Shown here: positions 53,613 through 61,709 of the stretch, one piece after another
Numbering within the stretch: the first letter of the stretch is position 1
How the letters are laid out: every line of letters begins with the position of its first letter
Made by a program: the position numbers and the translations under genes
From: CAJXZP01 sp047610145
Lineage (GTDB): Bacteria > Bacteroidota > Bacteroidia > Flavobacteriales_G > Salibacteraceae
Assembly (NCBI GenBank): GCA_047610145.1
Contig: JBLFZF010000001.1
Span: 6,600-70,599, forward strand
Direction: 5' to 3'
DNA: 64,000 nt
The notes under the pieces: model-generated
What the model was told of the DNA's origin: nothing
What the model saw: only the letters and a program-made list of their open reading frames with translations
Database searches by the model: none

Positions 53613-54865
53613 AGTTTAACCGTTAATTGTAAGTAAATAGATTGCCCGCCCCATTTTTTTGGCGCAATAAAACCCTCTAAATTGGTGCTGCCTAATTTTA
53701 ATTGGTGCCTATTGGATTCATGAACGATTTCAAACCCTCCTCCAAAATACCCATATCCGCCATAGTTTAACTGTCCAGAGAGTTGAAGTTTAGGTGTGAT
53801 TTGATATCCTGCTTTTCCATAAAAATAAGGATGAAAATAGGCTTTAGAGCGATGGGCCCCTCCTATAGTATATTCCAGTTTTTTATAAGTTTGAACCAAA
53901 TAGAAATGTAAAGTAGTGGGAGTGAAAAGAGTGAAAGACGCGTTTTGTTGGGCAGAAAGACTGTCCCATATAGCTGTTGGATCGCCTCCGGCTTGGGAGT
54001 TTTGATCAAAAACATTTTCAATATATGCTCCGGTATAACTATAGAAAGTGTCTACTTTAGTATGTGTAGAGGAAGCATGCCAATTAATAAAACCAAAATC
54101 AGTGACTGAAAAATGAAAGATGCCAGGGTTGGAAGAGTCAGAAACAAGTTGGATGTTAAATCGTCCTTGAATGTCAATACTTGCTCCGGCCCCATTGTAA
54201 CTTAGGAAGCCGTTGTTATTTGGATCGGTTTCATAAATATCAAACTCGGCATCTGCACTGATGCGATCGCCATAGCCGGAAATTAATAAATCCAATCGGT
54301 CGGTGGAGCCAGAACGATTAGATTGACCGTATAAAAAAGAAGCTCCTACCGAAATTCCGTTTCCGGATTCAAAATTTTTAGAAAATCCTAATTGAAGCTG
54401 TTTATATTGAAACTGATTAAAGGCTAATGGGTCAAGACTGGCAGTTTGACCTGCAAATTGTGTGTTGCCGTTTAATACGAGTTGTAATGCCTTGTCGTTA
54501 AATATAGCGAGATTTTCTTGACGGTCGGCAATGCGAATGAAATAACTGAGTTGCGTTTGTTTTACACCTCTTAAACGCTCTATTTTTTTCGCGAAAAAAA
54601 TAGAGGAGTTCCATATAGAACCGGTGGTGTTAATTTCGCGGGCTCTGTTAATCATGGCATTCTTTTGTTCGGTATCTATCTTGCCTCCGTAGAATGCCGT
54701 GTTTAAAACCGTTGCGGTTAGTGCGGTTGAATTATTGGAAATATTGGATTGAAATCCGAATTTCATACGGGAAGAATCAGTGATTTGATAAACTTTGAAA
54801 TTATCTTGGATTTGCGCCCAAGATAGAACCGGAAATAAAAACAATATGGACAGGAGGATTCTCAT
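53609..54865 (-). CDS. Outer-membrane barrel protein, DUF5723-like (tentative)
   Basis: 418 residues. Signal peptide MRILLSILFLFPVLSWAQ, then a protein rich in alternating beta strands and glycine (LQLGFSKNFESGNGISVGASFLYG, split over two strands; YGKAGYQITPKLQLSGQLNYGG), consistent with a 12-16-strand outer-membrane barrel of the FadL/PorV-like kind. It resembles what is called DUF5723 in Bacteroidota, but I am not certain. It starts immediately after the lipoprotein stop (no gap) and overlaps the T9SS cargo gene by 4 nt. Confidence 0.68.
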   Translation of the reverse strand: MRILLSILFLFPVLSWAQIQDNFKVYQITDSSRMKFGFQSNISNNSTALTATVLNTAFYGGKIDTEQKNAMINRAREINTTGSIWNSSIFFAKKIERLRGVKQTQLSYFIRIADRQENLAIFNDKALQLVLNGNTQFAGQTASLDPLAFNQFQYKQLQLGFSKNFESGNGISVGASFLYGQSNRSGSTDRLDLLISGYGDRISADAEFDIYETDPNNNGFLSYNGAGASIDIQGRFNIQLVSDSSNPGIFHFSVTDFGFINWHASSTHTKVDTFYSYTGAYIENVFDQNSQAGGDPTAIWDSLSAQQNASFTLFTPTTLHFYLVQTYKKLEYTIGGAHRSKAYFHPYFYGKAGYQITPKLQLSGQLNYGGYGYFGGGFEIVHESNRHQLKLGSTNLEGFIAPKKWGGQSIYLQLTVKL

Positions 54866-56455
54866 TTATTCAATCTCTACTTGATAATTAAAATCACCGA
54901 CTATTTTGGTGTCAATAAAATAGGATTCTAGAATCCGTATGTTTCCTGTGTCTGTAGAATTAACTTTAATCCTGGTTTGAATACTCTTGGTTTGATAAAG
55001 GTGTTGAATTTTTAAAGTCGATAATGGAGCTTGTAATTTGGATAGTGTAGGGTCGTCTACTATACCAAAAATAGGATTGCCGCCATAAACGGTTTGTGCC
55101 GTTTCAAATACGGAGTCAATTTTATTGAGGTTAGCATCAAGCAAGTAAAACTGTAGTTCGAGGTCAAAAGGAAACCAGTTTCGGGTATAAATATTTAGAA
55201 ATCCAGCCATTATTCTAGAGCTTTGCTCCTGTGTACTGGTATCAATATCAAAGTCTGTAGTATCGATAAAAATCAAGTTATTGGCATTGAAATTAAGTGG
55301 GATTTTCGCGTCAAGGTTGATTTCCATTCCGGTATTCCCATATAAAAAATCATTGCTACCACTAACATTACCTAAAGGGTTGAAGCTAATGTCAAAATCA
55401 TAGCTTAATTGGTCTGGTAAGTTGGATATGAATTCAGTGACATTTGAATTTTGATTGTTTAATTCTACCGAATAGGTGCTAGCTATTGGGGAAGAGAATA
55501 TGCCGTTTAATTCAGTTGCCCGATTGCTGTTTATAGGTCCGTTAGATAGCGGTCCGGTTAAGCCAGTAGCCGTGTTGTTTCGTGTGTTTTGACCAGTAAT
55601 ACTATTGGTGTTTACGGTGATGTCTGCTCCAATATCATTTTTTATTTCAAAAACGAGTGTAGATTGAGCGAGTGATAAATTTCCTCCAGCTAAATTGTTA
55701 AATAGGTCAGTTTCCTGTTTGTTTTCCTTGATTCTGGATGTTGCGTTGCCGAAAGAGCCACGTAGATAGGCGGGCTCAATATTGGATAAAGAATTAGTGG
55801 CGATGAACCTTTGCCCCGAAGAAATGGGCACGGGGATACTGGCAGAATCAATATATGCTTGATATTTCGAGGCAATAATGTTGTAGGCATTGTTTTGCAA
55901 ACCGGTTAGTGAAATTTCATATCCAGAAAGGTCAATCACCTTGCTCAAAATAGTCGGATTGCCACCTGTGCTAGCCGCAACATTTTCTTTTATAAAGAGG
56001 GCAATTCCATTTTTGGTAATGGTGGGAAGCGAATATTCTAAAACACTAGGCCCTTGCAATTCGGATGATATTCGAATGGTCATTTGCCCTGACAAAATGT
56101 TGAGTTGTGTCAACTTAGCATTACCAAAATCATAACGGGTATAATTGGAGTCCTCTAAAAAAGTTTGTCCCGGTTGAAAAGTAATGTTTCCAAACGGAAG
56201 GTTGAAAGTGTCGGCAATAGAGGTGTCTGGAAAGGATAAGCTAGAGTCAATGGCTAGCTTTATAAGGTTGCCTTGGTATTCTAATTGTAATTCATTTCCA
56301 TTTATTACCCCTAACATATCACTAGGAGCAGCCTGTTGTAAAGTTATTCTAGTATGTAGTATTGGGAATAAGGTATCTATTTCCCAAGATATAGGCTCCT
56401 TTCTACATCCCCATAGAATAACTAATAAAAACAGAAACCATAACCCTTTTTTCAT
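54866..56455 (-). CDS. Large lipoprotein of unknown function
   Basis: 529 residues from the ATG at 56455 (MKKGLWFLFLLVILWGC, lipidated Cys17). The frame is open to a TTG at 56464, but that codon is the end of a promoter-like CAAATTTG. The mature protein is beta-rich with many Asn/Ser and several hydrophobic LDA/FNP strands, no catalytic motif, and looks like an outer-membrane or surface lipoprotein. It heads a four-gene coupled unit with the barrel, T9SS cargo and GT39-like genes. Confidence 0.78.
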   Translation of the reverse strand: MKKGLWFLFLLVILWGCRKEPISWEIDTLFPILHTRITLQQAAPSDMLGVINGNELQLEYQGNLIKLAIDSSLSFPDTSIADTFNLPFGNITFQPGQTFLEDSNYTRYDFGNAKLTQLNILSGQMTIRISSELQGPSVLEYSLPTITKNGIALFIKENVAASTGGNPTILSKVIDLSGYEISLTGLQNNAYNIIASKYQAYIDSASIPVPISSGQRFIATNSLSNIEPAYLRGSFGNATSRIKENKQETDLFNNLAGGNLSLAQSTLVFEIKNDIGADITVNTNSITGQNTRNNTATGLTGPLSNGPINSNRATELNGIFSSPIASTYSVELNNQNSNVTEFISNLPDQLSYDFDISFNPLGNVSGSNDFLYGNTGMEINLDAKIPLNFNANNLIFIDTTDFDIDTSTQEQSSRIMAGFLNIYTRNWFPFDLELQFYLLDANLNKIDSVFETAQTVYGGNPIFGIVDDPTLSKLQAPLSTLKIQHLYQTKSIQTRIKVNSTDTGNIRILESYFIDTKIVGDFNYQVEIE

Positions 56456-56461
56456 CCAGTT

Positions 56462-56469
56462 CAAATTTG
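56462..56469 (-). promoter_or_regulatory. Possible -7 element CAAATTTG for the lipoprotein-barrel-cargo unit
   Basis: One mismatch to TAnnTTTG; the sequence is palindromic. A TTTG lies 20 nt upstream on the minus strand, a correct -33 distance. The rest of the 97-nt gap to rarA shows nothing else. Confidence 0.45.
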
Positions 56470-56552
56470 TGTTTTTTTAGCTTACCAAACAAACAAAAAT
56501 GAGGAGATTTGAGATTCCAATTAAGGACTGGAAAACATAAAAAATTAGGGGG

Positions 56553-57833
56553 TTAGTATTTGTATCGGTTTCCCCATTTGGAAATCATATCGTGATGGAT
56601 CTTAGTTTCTGCGGGATTAACTCCGGGCTCATAAAAGCGTGTCCCAGAAATTTCTTCGGGTAAGAATTCCTGATCCACAAAATTACCAGGAAATGAGTGA
56701 CTGTATTTATATTCTTCTCCATACCCCATTTCTTTCATTAATGCGGTAGGGGCATTTCTTAAATGTAACGGAACCGATAAGTTTCCGTGGGCGCTTGCTA
56801 GTTTCTTAGCCATTTTAATAGCGGCATAGCTAGCATTGCTTTTTGGTGAAGTGGCTAAGTATACGGTAGCTTGTGATAAAATGATATCACATTCTGGATA
56901 TCCAATTACTTCCACTGCTTTAAAACAGTTGGTGGCTATAAGTAATGCGTTGGGATTAGCCATTCCGATATCTTCTGAAGCGGAAATAATTAGTCTTCGG
57001 GCAATGAACTTGGCATCTTCTCCTGATTCAATCATCCGAGCCAGCCAATAAAGCGCTGCGTTAGGGTCACTGCCTCTAATAGATTTAATGAAAGCCGAAA
57101 TGATGTCGTAGTGCATTTCTCCGCCTTTATCGTACCTTAACACATTATCCTTCACTATATCTTCAATGGCTTTATTATTAATTTCCGGATTTTCGTGAGG
57201 AAGAAAGTCTAATACTAACTGTAAGGTATTTAATAATTTCCGTGCATCACCTCCTGAAAGTCTTAGCAGAGCTTCATATTCGACAACCTTGGGTTTTCTT
57301 ATTTTGTATTCTGGATCTTCTGTAAGGGCGTGATTAATTAATTGTATTAAGGCATCCTTATCTAATGCGTTTAAAGAATATACTTGACATCTAGAAATAA
57401 GTGCCGGAATTACTTCAAATGATGGATTTTCTGTGGTAGCGCCAATTAATGTAATGGTTCCTTTTTCAACAGCGCCTAGAAGAGAATCCTGCTGCGATTT
57501 ACTAAAACGATGAATCTCGTCAATAAATAGTATAGGACTCACCGTATTGAACATATCACTTTTTGAGGCTTTCTGTATGACTTCTCTAATGTCTTTTACT
57601 CCTGAATTAATGGCACTTAATGTAAAAAAGGGTCGCTTGGTTTCTGTGGCTATTATTTGGGCCATTGTTGTTTTGCCAACACCTGGAGGTCCCCACAAAA
57701 TGAGGGACGGAACCCTTCCTGCTTTTACAGTTTTCCGAATGACTCCATTTTCACCCACCAAATGGTCTTGTCCAATAATGTCTTTGAACGCAAGCGGTCT
57801 TAACTTTTCTGCAAGTGGTGTGTTAGATTTCAT
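56553..57833 (-). CDS. rarA: Replication-associated recombination protein A (RarA/MgsA, AAA+ ATPase)
   Basis: 426 residues. It starts AEKLRPLAFKDIIGQDHLVGENG, with Walker A GPPGVGKT at 48-55, Walker B ILFIDEIHRF (Asp104, Glu105), sensor 1 LIGATTENPSF and the C-terminal tetramerisation part (GSDPNAALYWLARMIESGED and NAPTALMKEMGYGEEYKY). It is related to clamp-loader ATPases and acts at stalled replication forks. The upstream region contains near-DnaA-box repeats. Confidence 0.96.
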   Translation of the reverse strand: MKSNTPLAEKLRPLAFKDIIGQDHLVGENGVIRKTVKAGRVPSLILWGPPGVGKTTMAQIIATETKRPFFTLSAINSGVKDIREVIQKASKSDMFNTVSPILFIDEIHRFSKSQQDSLLGAVEKGTITLIGATTENPSFEVIPALISRCQVYSLNALDKDALIQLINHALTEDPEYKIRKPKVVEYEALLRLSGGDARKLLNTLQLVLDFLPHENPEINNKAIEDIVKDNVLRYDKGGEMHYDIISAFIKSIRGSDPNAALYWLARMIESGEDAKFIARRLIISASEDIGMANPNALLIATNCFKAVEVIGYPECDIILSQATVYLATSPKSNASYAAIKMAKKLASAHGNLSVPLHLRNAPTALMKEMGYGEEYKYSHSFPGNFVDQEFLPEEISGTRFYEPGVNPAETKIHHDMISKWGNRYKY

Positions 57834-57853
57834 TTAATCAGTTTATTACGAAG

Positions 57854-57886
57854 TTATCATTGTTATCAACATTGCTGTTATCAACA
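57854..57886. repeat. Cluster of TTATCAACA-type direct repeats upstream of rarA
   Basis: TGTTATCAACA occurs twice (57861-57871 and 57876-57886) with a 15-nt period, preceded by a partial copy TTATCATTG (57854-57862). Each TTATCAACA differs from the DnaA-box consensus TTATCCACA at one position. Confidence 0.55.
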
Positions 57887-57940
57887 AAACCATGTTTAAT
57901 GTTAATAACATATAGTAATTTCAACAAAGGTGATAAAAAG

Positions 57941-57948
57941 TAATTTTG
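57941..57948 (+). promoter_or_regulatory. -7 element TAATTTTG before the small membrane protein gene
   Basis: An exact TAnnTTTG match, 35 nt before the ATG at 57984. It lies inside the longer GTG-initiated frame (57930) and so argues for the later start. Confidence 0.55.
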
Positions 57949-57983
57949 ATTTGAAAGTAAACGTAAAATTAATTTTCCACCAC

Positions 57984-58508
57984 ATGAAACTAAATAACTT
58001 ATTTGCAAAGCCAATTGTTAAGGCATTATTTTTTATTACCTTATTGTTAGGACTAGTTAATGTGCTGATATTAGTTACCCAAATTCAGCCTTTTACAAAT
58101 TTGGTTCACCTGTCGATAGCTGTTTCACTGTTTATCTCCGCTGGATTGATCATGTCAAAAAGCTTTTTCGTAAAATATAATTCAGAAGATGCGGTTCTTG
58201 AAATTGAAAGAGCAGGTATTTTCTCTAGTAAAAACACCATTCATTCCTCTCAACTAGGCTTTGTGAAAGCACATATTTCGGATTATGCAGTTGAAAAGAC
58301 ATGGTACGGAGGAACATTTACTTTGTGTTATGCTACTTCTACAGGTAGGCCTTACTCTAAAAGCTTTCCGTTGTTGTTTGTAGGAACAGAAACGATGGTA
58401 AGAATGAATGAAGATTTAGGTTTAATTACAAATAAAATGGTTACAACAACAAATGTTCCCGTTTCACACCATACCAAAGTTCTCAAAAATAGCCCCGCTT
58501 TTAGTTAG
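57984..58508 (+). CDS. Membrane protein with two N-terminal helices and a small soluble domain, unknown function
   Basis: 174 residues from the ATG at 57984; the frame opens at a GTG (57930), but the -7 element lies in between. Two hydrophobic helices (about 12-32 and 39-58) form a hairpin. A C-terminal beta-rich domain follows (AVLEIERAGIFSSKNTIHSS, then TWYGGTFTLCYATSTGR), resembling PH-like membrane-associated domains in general shape only. I do not recognise the family. It ends at a terminator and is monocistronic. Confidence 0.68.
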   Translation: MKLNNLFAKPIVKALFFITLLLGLVNVLILVTQIQPFTNLVHLSIAVSLFISAGLIMSKSFFVKYNSEDAVLEIERAGIFSSKNTIHSSQLGFVKAHISDYAVEKTWYGGTFTLCYATSTGRPYSKSFPLLFVGTETMVRMNEDLGLITNKMVTTTNVPVSHHTKVLKNSPAFS

Positions 58509-58530
58509 GGTTAACTCATCCCCAAAGAGT

Positions 58531-58559
58531 AGGCGACTCCCACGAGACGCCTTTTTTTT
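58531..58559 (+). terminator. Intrinsic terminator after the small membrane protein gene
   Basis: AGGCG (58531-58535) with CGCCT (58548-58552) and inner CTC with GAG around CCAC, followed by eight T. Confidence 0.8.
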
Positions 58560-58594
58560 GCCCTAAACTTTCGTAAATACCCTGAAAATCATGA

Positions 58595-58623
58595 TTTGGT
58601 TTATGCTATAGGTTGTAGATTTG
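58595..58623 (+). promoter_or_regulatory. Consensus promoter of pepD
   Basis: TTTG (58595-58598), 17 nt spacer, TAGATTTG (58616-58623), matching both boxes exactly. The pepD ATG follows after 17 nt. Confidence 0.8.
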
Positions 58624-58640
58624 AGCAAAACAAATATACA

Positions 58641-60092
58641 ATGAGCGTAGATGTTAGATTATTAGAGCCCAAATCGGTTTGGAATTTTTTTGAAGATTTA
58701 AATGCAATTCCCCGAGGCTCTAAAAAAGAGGATAAAGTAAGAGAGTTTGTGAAAAATTTTGGTTTGGGCTTAGGTCTGCAAACCAAGGTGGATGACATCG
58801 GTAACGTAATTATTAAAAAGCCGGCAACTCCAGGTATGGAGGATAGAGTGGGAATAATTTTGCAAGGGCATATTGATATGGTTTGGCAAAAAAATGCAGA
58901 CACCGATTTCGATTTTGATACGCAAGGTATTGACTCATATATTAATGGTGAGTGGGTAACTGCTCGTGGCACTACTCTTGGAGCAGATAATGGAATGGGA
59001 GTAGCAGCCTCAATGGCGCTTTTGGCTTCCACTAATATTCCTCATCCCGCTTTAGAAGGTCTTTTTACTATTGATGAAGAAACTGGAATGACGGGAGCTA
59101 AAGGTCTTCAAGGAGGTTGGTTAGAGGGTAAGATTCTCTTAAACTTAGATACTGAAGATGATGATGAGATTACTATTGGTTGTGCAGGTGGTGTAGACAC
59201 TGTAGGTACTAAATCATATACGGAAGTTTCTCCTGAAGCTAACTCTACAGGTATGTTTCTTAAGATTAGTGGTCTTTCTGGTGGTCATTCAGGTATGGAT
59301 ATTCATACCGGTAGAGGAAATGCAAACCTCATATTAAACAGATTTTTATTGGATGCAGATAAATTTGGTGGTGCTATTGCTGTTTTTGAGGGTGGTGGTT
59401 TACGAAATGCTATTCCTAGGGAGTCTAATGCGACACTTTCAGTATCAGATGTAACAGGTTTTACTACTCATGTAAATGAATTAGCTTCAGATATTAAAGA
59501 AGAATTAGGTACAACAGATCCAAACTTTAAGGTAGAGTTAACGCAAGTGGCCACTCCTTCAGGAGTTATGCCTAAGGAAGAGCAATGGAAAATGGTAAGA
59601 ACCATTTATACGATTGCCAATAACGTATGGAGAATGAGTCCGGATATGGAGAATCTGACAGAAACCTCATCTAACTTAGCGCGTGTTTTAGTAAAGGAAG
59701 GGAATGTAAGCATCGAAACCTTGCAAAGAAGTTCGGTAGATAGCCAGAAATGGGATATTGCAAATTCAGTTCGTTGTTCTTTAGAGATGATGGGTGCAGA
59801 GGTAGATCACAGTGGGTCTTACCCCGGGTGGACACCAAAACCAGATGCCCCAATTGTGAGCATTTTGAGTAACTTATACAAGAAAATGTATAATGAATCT
59901 GCAAAAGTAAATGCGTGTCATGCGGGTTTAGAATGTGGTATTTTAGGAACCAATTATCCAGATGTTCAAATGATTTCATTCGGGCCAACAATTAAAGGAG
60001 CGCACTCTCCTGATGAAAGAGTTGGGATTAAGTCTGTTGCAAAATTTTGGGATTACCTTTTAGCAGTATTGCTAGAAATTCCTAAGGCATAA
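58641..60092 (+). CDS. pepD: Aminoacyl-histidine dipeptidase (PepD, M20 family)
   Basis: 483 residues from the ATG at 58641; the longer frame (58596) contains the promoter and lacks homology. Zinc-site motifs of M20/PepD are all present: ILQGHIDMVWQ (His, Asp), LGADNGMGVAASMAL (bridging Asp), TIDEETGMTGAKGL (catalytic and metal Glu), LNLDTEDDDEITIGCAGG and CHAGLECGIL near the end (His). SGGHSGMDIHTGRGNA is the lid-domain motif. It hydrolyses Xaa-His and other dipeptides in the cytoplasm. Confidence 0.95.
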   Translation: MSVDVRLLEPKSVWNFFEDLNAIPRGSKKEDKVREFVKNFGLGLGLQTKVDDIGNVIIKKPATPGMEDRVGIILQGHIDMVWQKNADTDFDFDTQGIDSYINGEWVTARGTTLGADNGMGVAASMALLASTNIPHPALEGLFTIDEETGMTGAKGLQGGWLEGKILLNLDTEDDDEITIGCAGGVDTVGTKSYTEVSPEANSTGMFLKISGLSGGHSGMDIHTGRGNANLILNRFLLDADKFGGAIAVFEGGGLRNAIPRESNATLSVSDVTGFTTHVNELASDIKEELGTTDPNFKVELTQVATPSGVMPKEEQWKMVRTIYTIANNVWRMSPDMENLTETSSNLARVLVKEGNVSIETLQRSSVDSQKWDIANSVRCSLEMMGAEVDHSGSYPGWTPKPDAPIVSILSNLYKKMYNESAKVNACHAGLECGILGTNYPDVQMISFGPTIKGAHSPDERVGIKSVAKFWDYLLAVLLEIPKA

Positions 60093-60098
60093 AAAAAA

Positions 60099-60123
60099 GA
60101 ACCAGTCTCTGAGAGGCTGGTTC
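60099..60123. terminator. Hairpin after pepD, better terminator on the minus strand
   Basis: GAACCAG/CTGGTTC outer stem plus TCTC/GAGG inner stem around TGA. Eight A precede it, giving a U-tract on the minus strand; on the plus strand only TTCCTTAG follows. It can end pepD imperfectly and back up termination of the convergent lipoprotein gene. Confidence 0.65.
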
Positions 60124-60193
60124 CTTAGTCGTTATTACCTAAAGTATAGGTGAGAAAAACGGGTTTACATTTAATAATACGAGGAAAAAAATG

Positions 60194-60223
60194 AAAAGGT
60201 TGGTATTGTATCAACCTTTTTTT
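60194..60223. terminator. Intrinsic terminator between pepD and the convergent lipoprotein gene
   Basis: AAAAGGTTG (60194-60202) pairs with CAACCTTTT (60212-60220) around a 9-nt loop. It is T-rich on the plus side, with A-rich sequence on the left serving the minus strand. It lies immediately next to the stop of the lipoprotein gene. Confidence 0.75.
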
Positions 60224-61066
60224 TTATTCCATTTCTTCTGTTTGAGATCCGTTTGCAGGTGGAATAGTCACTTGAATAATCCTATCGCAACCATCTCCTT
60301 CGTTTACGTTACAAATACGGTCACCGGTATTGGGTGCTTTTAATCGAAAAGATCCGAATCGTTCATATTCGCAGGTAGGTAATAGTACCATGTCATTTTC
60401 TATTTCATACGTGTAAATAACGCCATTTTCAGCAATTCCAAGTCCTTCTCCAGTAATTACAAAATTATCATCTGTTGTAGGAATAGTTTTACGACCCGTT
60501 GTATTTGAGAAAGAAAGAGCTCCTTCAAAGTATGAGGTGTTATTTCCTGCCTTATTTAAATTGGTAATATTGCCATTTGCGATAGTGGCCTTAAAACCCA
60601 AGGTATCGATCACACTTTTAACCACCTCCATGGTGATATTTCCAGAAATTAAAAAATTGTCCGCCTTGTAATCTACTAATGTGATTAAAATAGTAGTTCC
60701 TAACGCAGAATAGAGGCCATCAAAATTTGCGGTAATTTGACCTGATCTATTTCGTTGATCGGCACATTCTTTTTGTTCGCTATAAAATATAGTCAAATCA
60801 ATAGGGAAAGGACCTAAATCACTGACCCTGTTCATAGAGTCCATGCAGTTAGCCGGGGCAATAGCATTGGCCACAGGTATTGCGTTTAAAACGGAGTCTA
60901 CCTGCGCAACGCGATGAACTTCCCGCATAATAGTATGGAAATGATTCATAGAGTTCCAAGCGTTTAAAGAAGAGCCGGTGGATGTATCTAAATCACGTTC
61001 TGAATTTCTACAAGAACTAAAGGTGAATAAAGACGCCAAGATGGCTGCAAATAGAATTCCTTTCAT
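60224..61066 (-). CDS. Lipoprotein of unknown function
   Basis: 280 residues. The lipoprotein signal ends at Cys19 (FTFSSCRNSER). Mature part: an N-terminal helical segment (NHFHTIMREVHRVAQVDSVL), then beta-rich sequence with conserved-looking Cys residues (PANCMDS, KECADQ, PTCEYERFG, DRICNVNEGDGCDR) that could form disulfides. No known motif. It ends SQTEEME. Similar Bacteroidota lipoproteins exist but I cannot assign a family. It has its own promoter element and a terminator. Confidence 0.75.
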   Translation of the reverse strand: MKGILFAAILASLFTFSSCRNSERDLDTSTGSSLNAWNSMNHFHTIMREVHRVAQVDSVLNAIPVANAIAPANCMDSMNRVSDLGPFPIDLTIFYSEQKECADQRNRSGQITANFDGLYSALGTTILITLVDYKADNFLISGNITMEVVKSVIDTLGFKATIANGNITNLNKAGNNTSYFEGALSFSNTTGRKTIPTTDDNFVITGEGLGIAENGVIYTYEIENDMVLLPTCEYERFGSFRLKAPNTGDRICNVNEGDGCDRIIQVTIPPANGSQTEEME

Positions 61067-61116
61067 AATGCGTGTTTAATAATTTGTTTTCGAATGGAAT
61101 GAAGAATTCCATGATT

Positions 61117-61124
61117 CAAATGTA
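61117..61124 (-). promoter_or_regulatory. -7 element TACATTTG for the lipoprotein gene
   Basis: An exact TAnnTTTG match on the minus strand, 50 nt before the ATG. The leader contains a small inverted repeat, TGGAAT/ATTCCA, at about 61095-61111. Confidence 0.5.
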
Positions 61125-61189
61125 GCTAATTTATAGGGCCACTAAAATAATAAAGAAATAGTTCAAATTACAAGAATGAATTTGATAAA

Positions 61190-61708
61190 TTACTGTTTTT
61201 CATAGACATCGTATGAGAAGCTAGTCTCATGGCGATGATCAGCTTCTGTTAGTTTAGAAGATACTTTTTTCCATTTGGAGGAATCAAAATGCGGAAAAAA
61301 AGTATCTCCCTCGTATTCTTTATGAACATGAGTAATGTACATTTTGTCTACTAATTCTTCGGCTAAACAATACGTGTAGATTTGGCCGCCTCCAATAATA
61401 AATGGTTCCGTATCGCCAGCTTTTACAGCTACTTGTATTGCCTCTTCAACAGAGTTGACTACAATAACATTGTCTTCATGAACAATATCTTTTTGACGTG
61501 TCACTACTATGTTGGTTCTACCCGGAAGTGGTCTGAATTTCTCGGGAATAGAATAATAATTTTTCCGGCCCATTATAACATGGTGTCCAGCAGTGGTGTC
61601 CTTAAAGTATTTTAGATCCTTGGGTAGGAACCAGATTAAGTCGTTATCCTTGCCAATCACGTGGTTTTCGGCAATGGCAACAATAAGAGAAATAGTGTGA
61701 TTTTTCAT
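61190..61708 (-). CDS. folA: Dihydrofolate reductase
   Basis: 172 residues from the ATG at 61708; the frame is open 16 codons upstream within thyA, but the shorter start gives the standard ISLIVAIAENHVIGKDNDLIW N-terminus. Also present are WFLPKDLKYFK with the acidic/neutral site region, HHVIMGRKNYYSIP, LPGRTNIVVTRQ and FIIGGGQIYTYCL. It reduces dihydrofolate produced by the neighbouring thymidylate synthase with NADPH. The start lies 1 nt after the thyA stop. Confidence 0.95.
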   Translation of the reverse strand: MKNHTISLIVAIAENHVIGKDNDLIWFLPKDLKYFKDTTAGHHVIMGRKNYYSIPEKFRPLPGRTNIVVTRQKDIVHEDNVIVVNSVEEAIQVAVKAGDTEPFIIGGGQIYTYCLAEELVDKMYITHVHKEYEGDTFFPHFDSSKWKKVSSKLTEADHRHETSFSYDVYEKQ

Positions 61709-61709
61709 A

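Noticed and set aside
55890..56480. Plus-strand 81- and 98-codon frames opposite the 54866-56455 lipoprotein gene
   Set aside because: Both are antisense to a gene with a clear lipoprotein signal and show no start context or domain.
57854..57910. TTATCAACA cluster as a replication origin
   Set aside because: No dnaA, dnaN or other origin-linked genes nearby, only two full near-boxes, and no distinct AT-rich unwinding element beyond background. It is kept only as a repeat of interest.
58601..59032. 143-codon minus-strand frame over pepD
   Set aside because: Antisense to well-conserved PepD active-site sequence; no supporting evidence.
60099..60223. Two hairpins after pepD as a CRISPR-like or repeat array
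   Set aside because: They differ in sequence and each has terminator features; they are convergent terminators.
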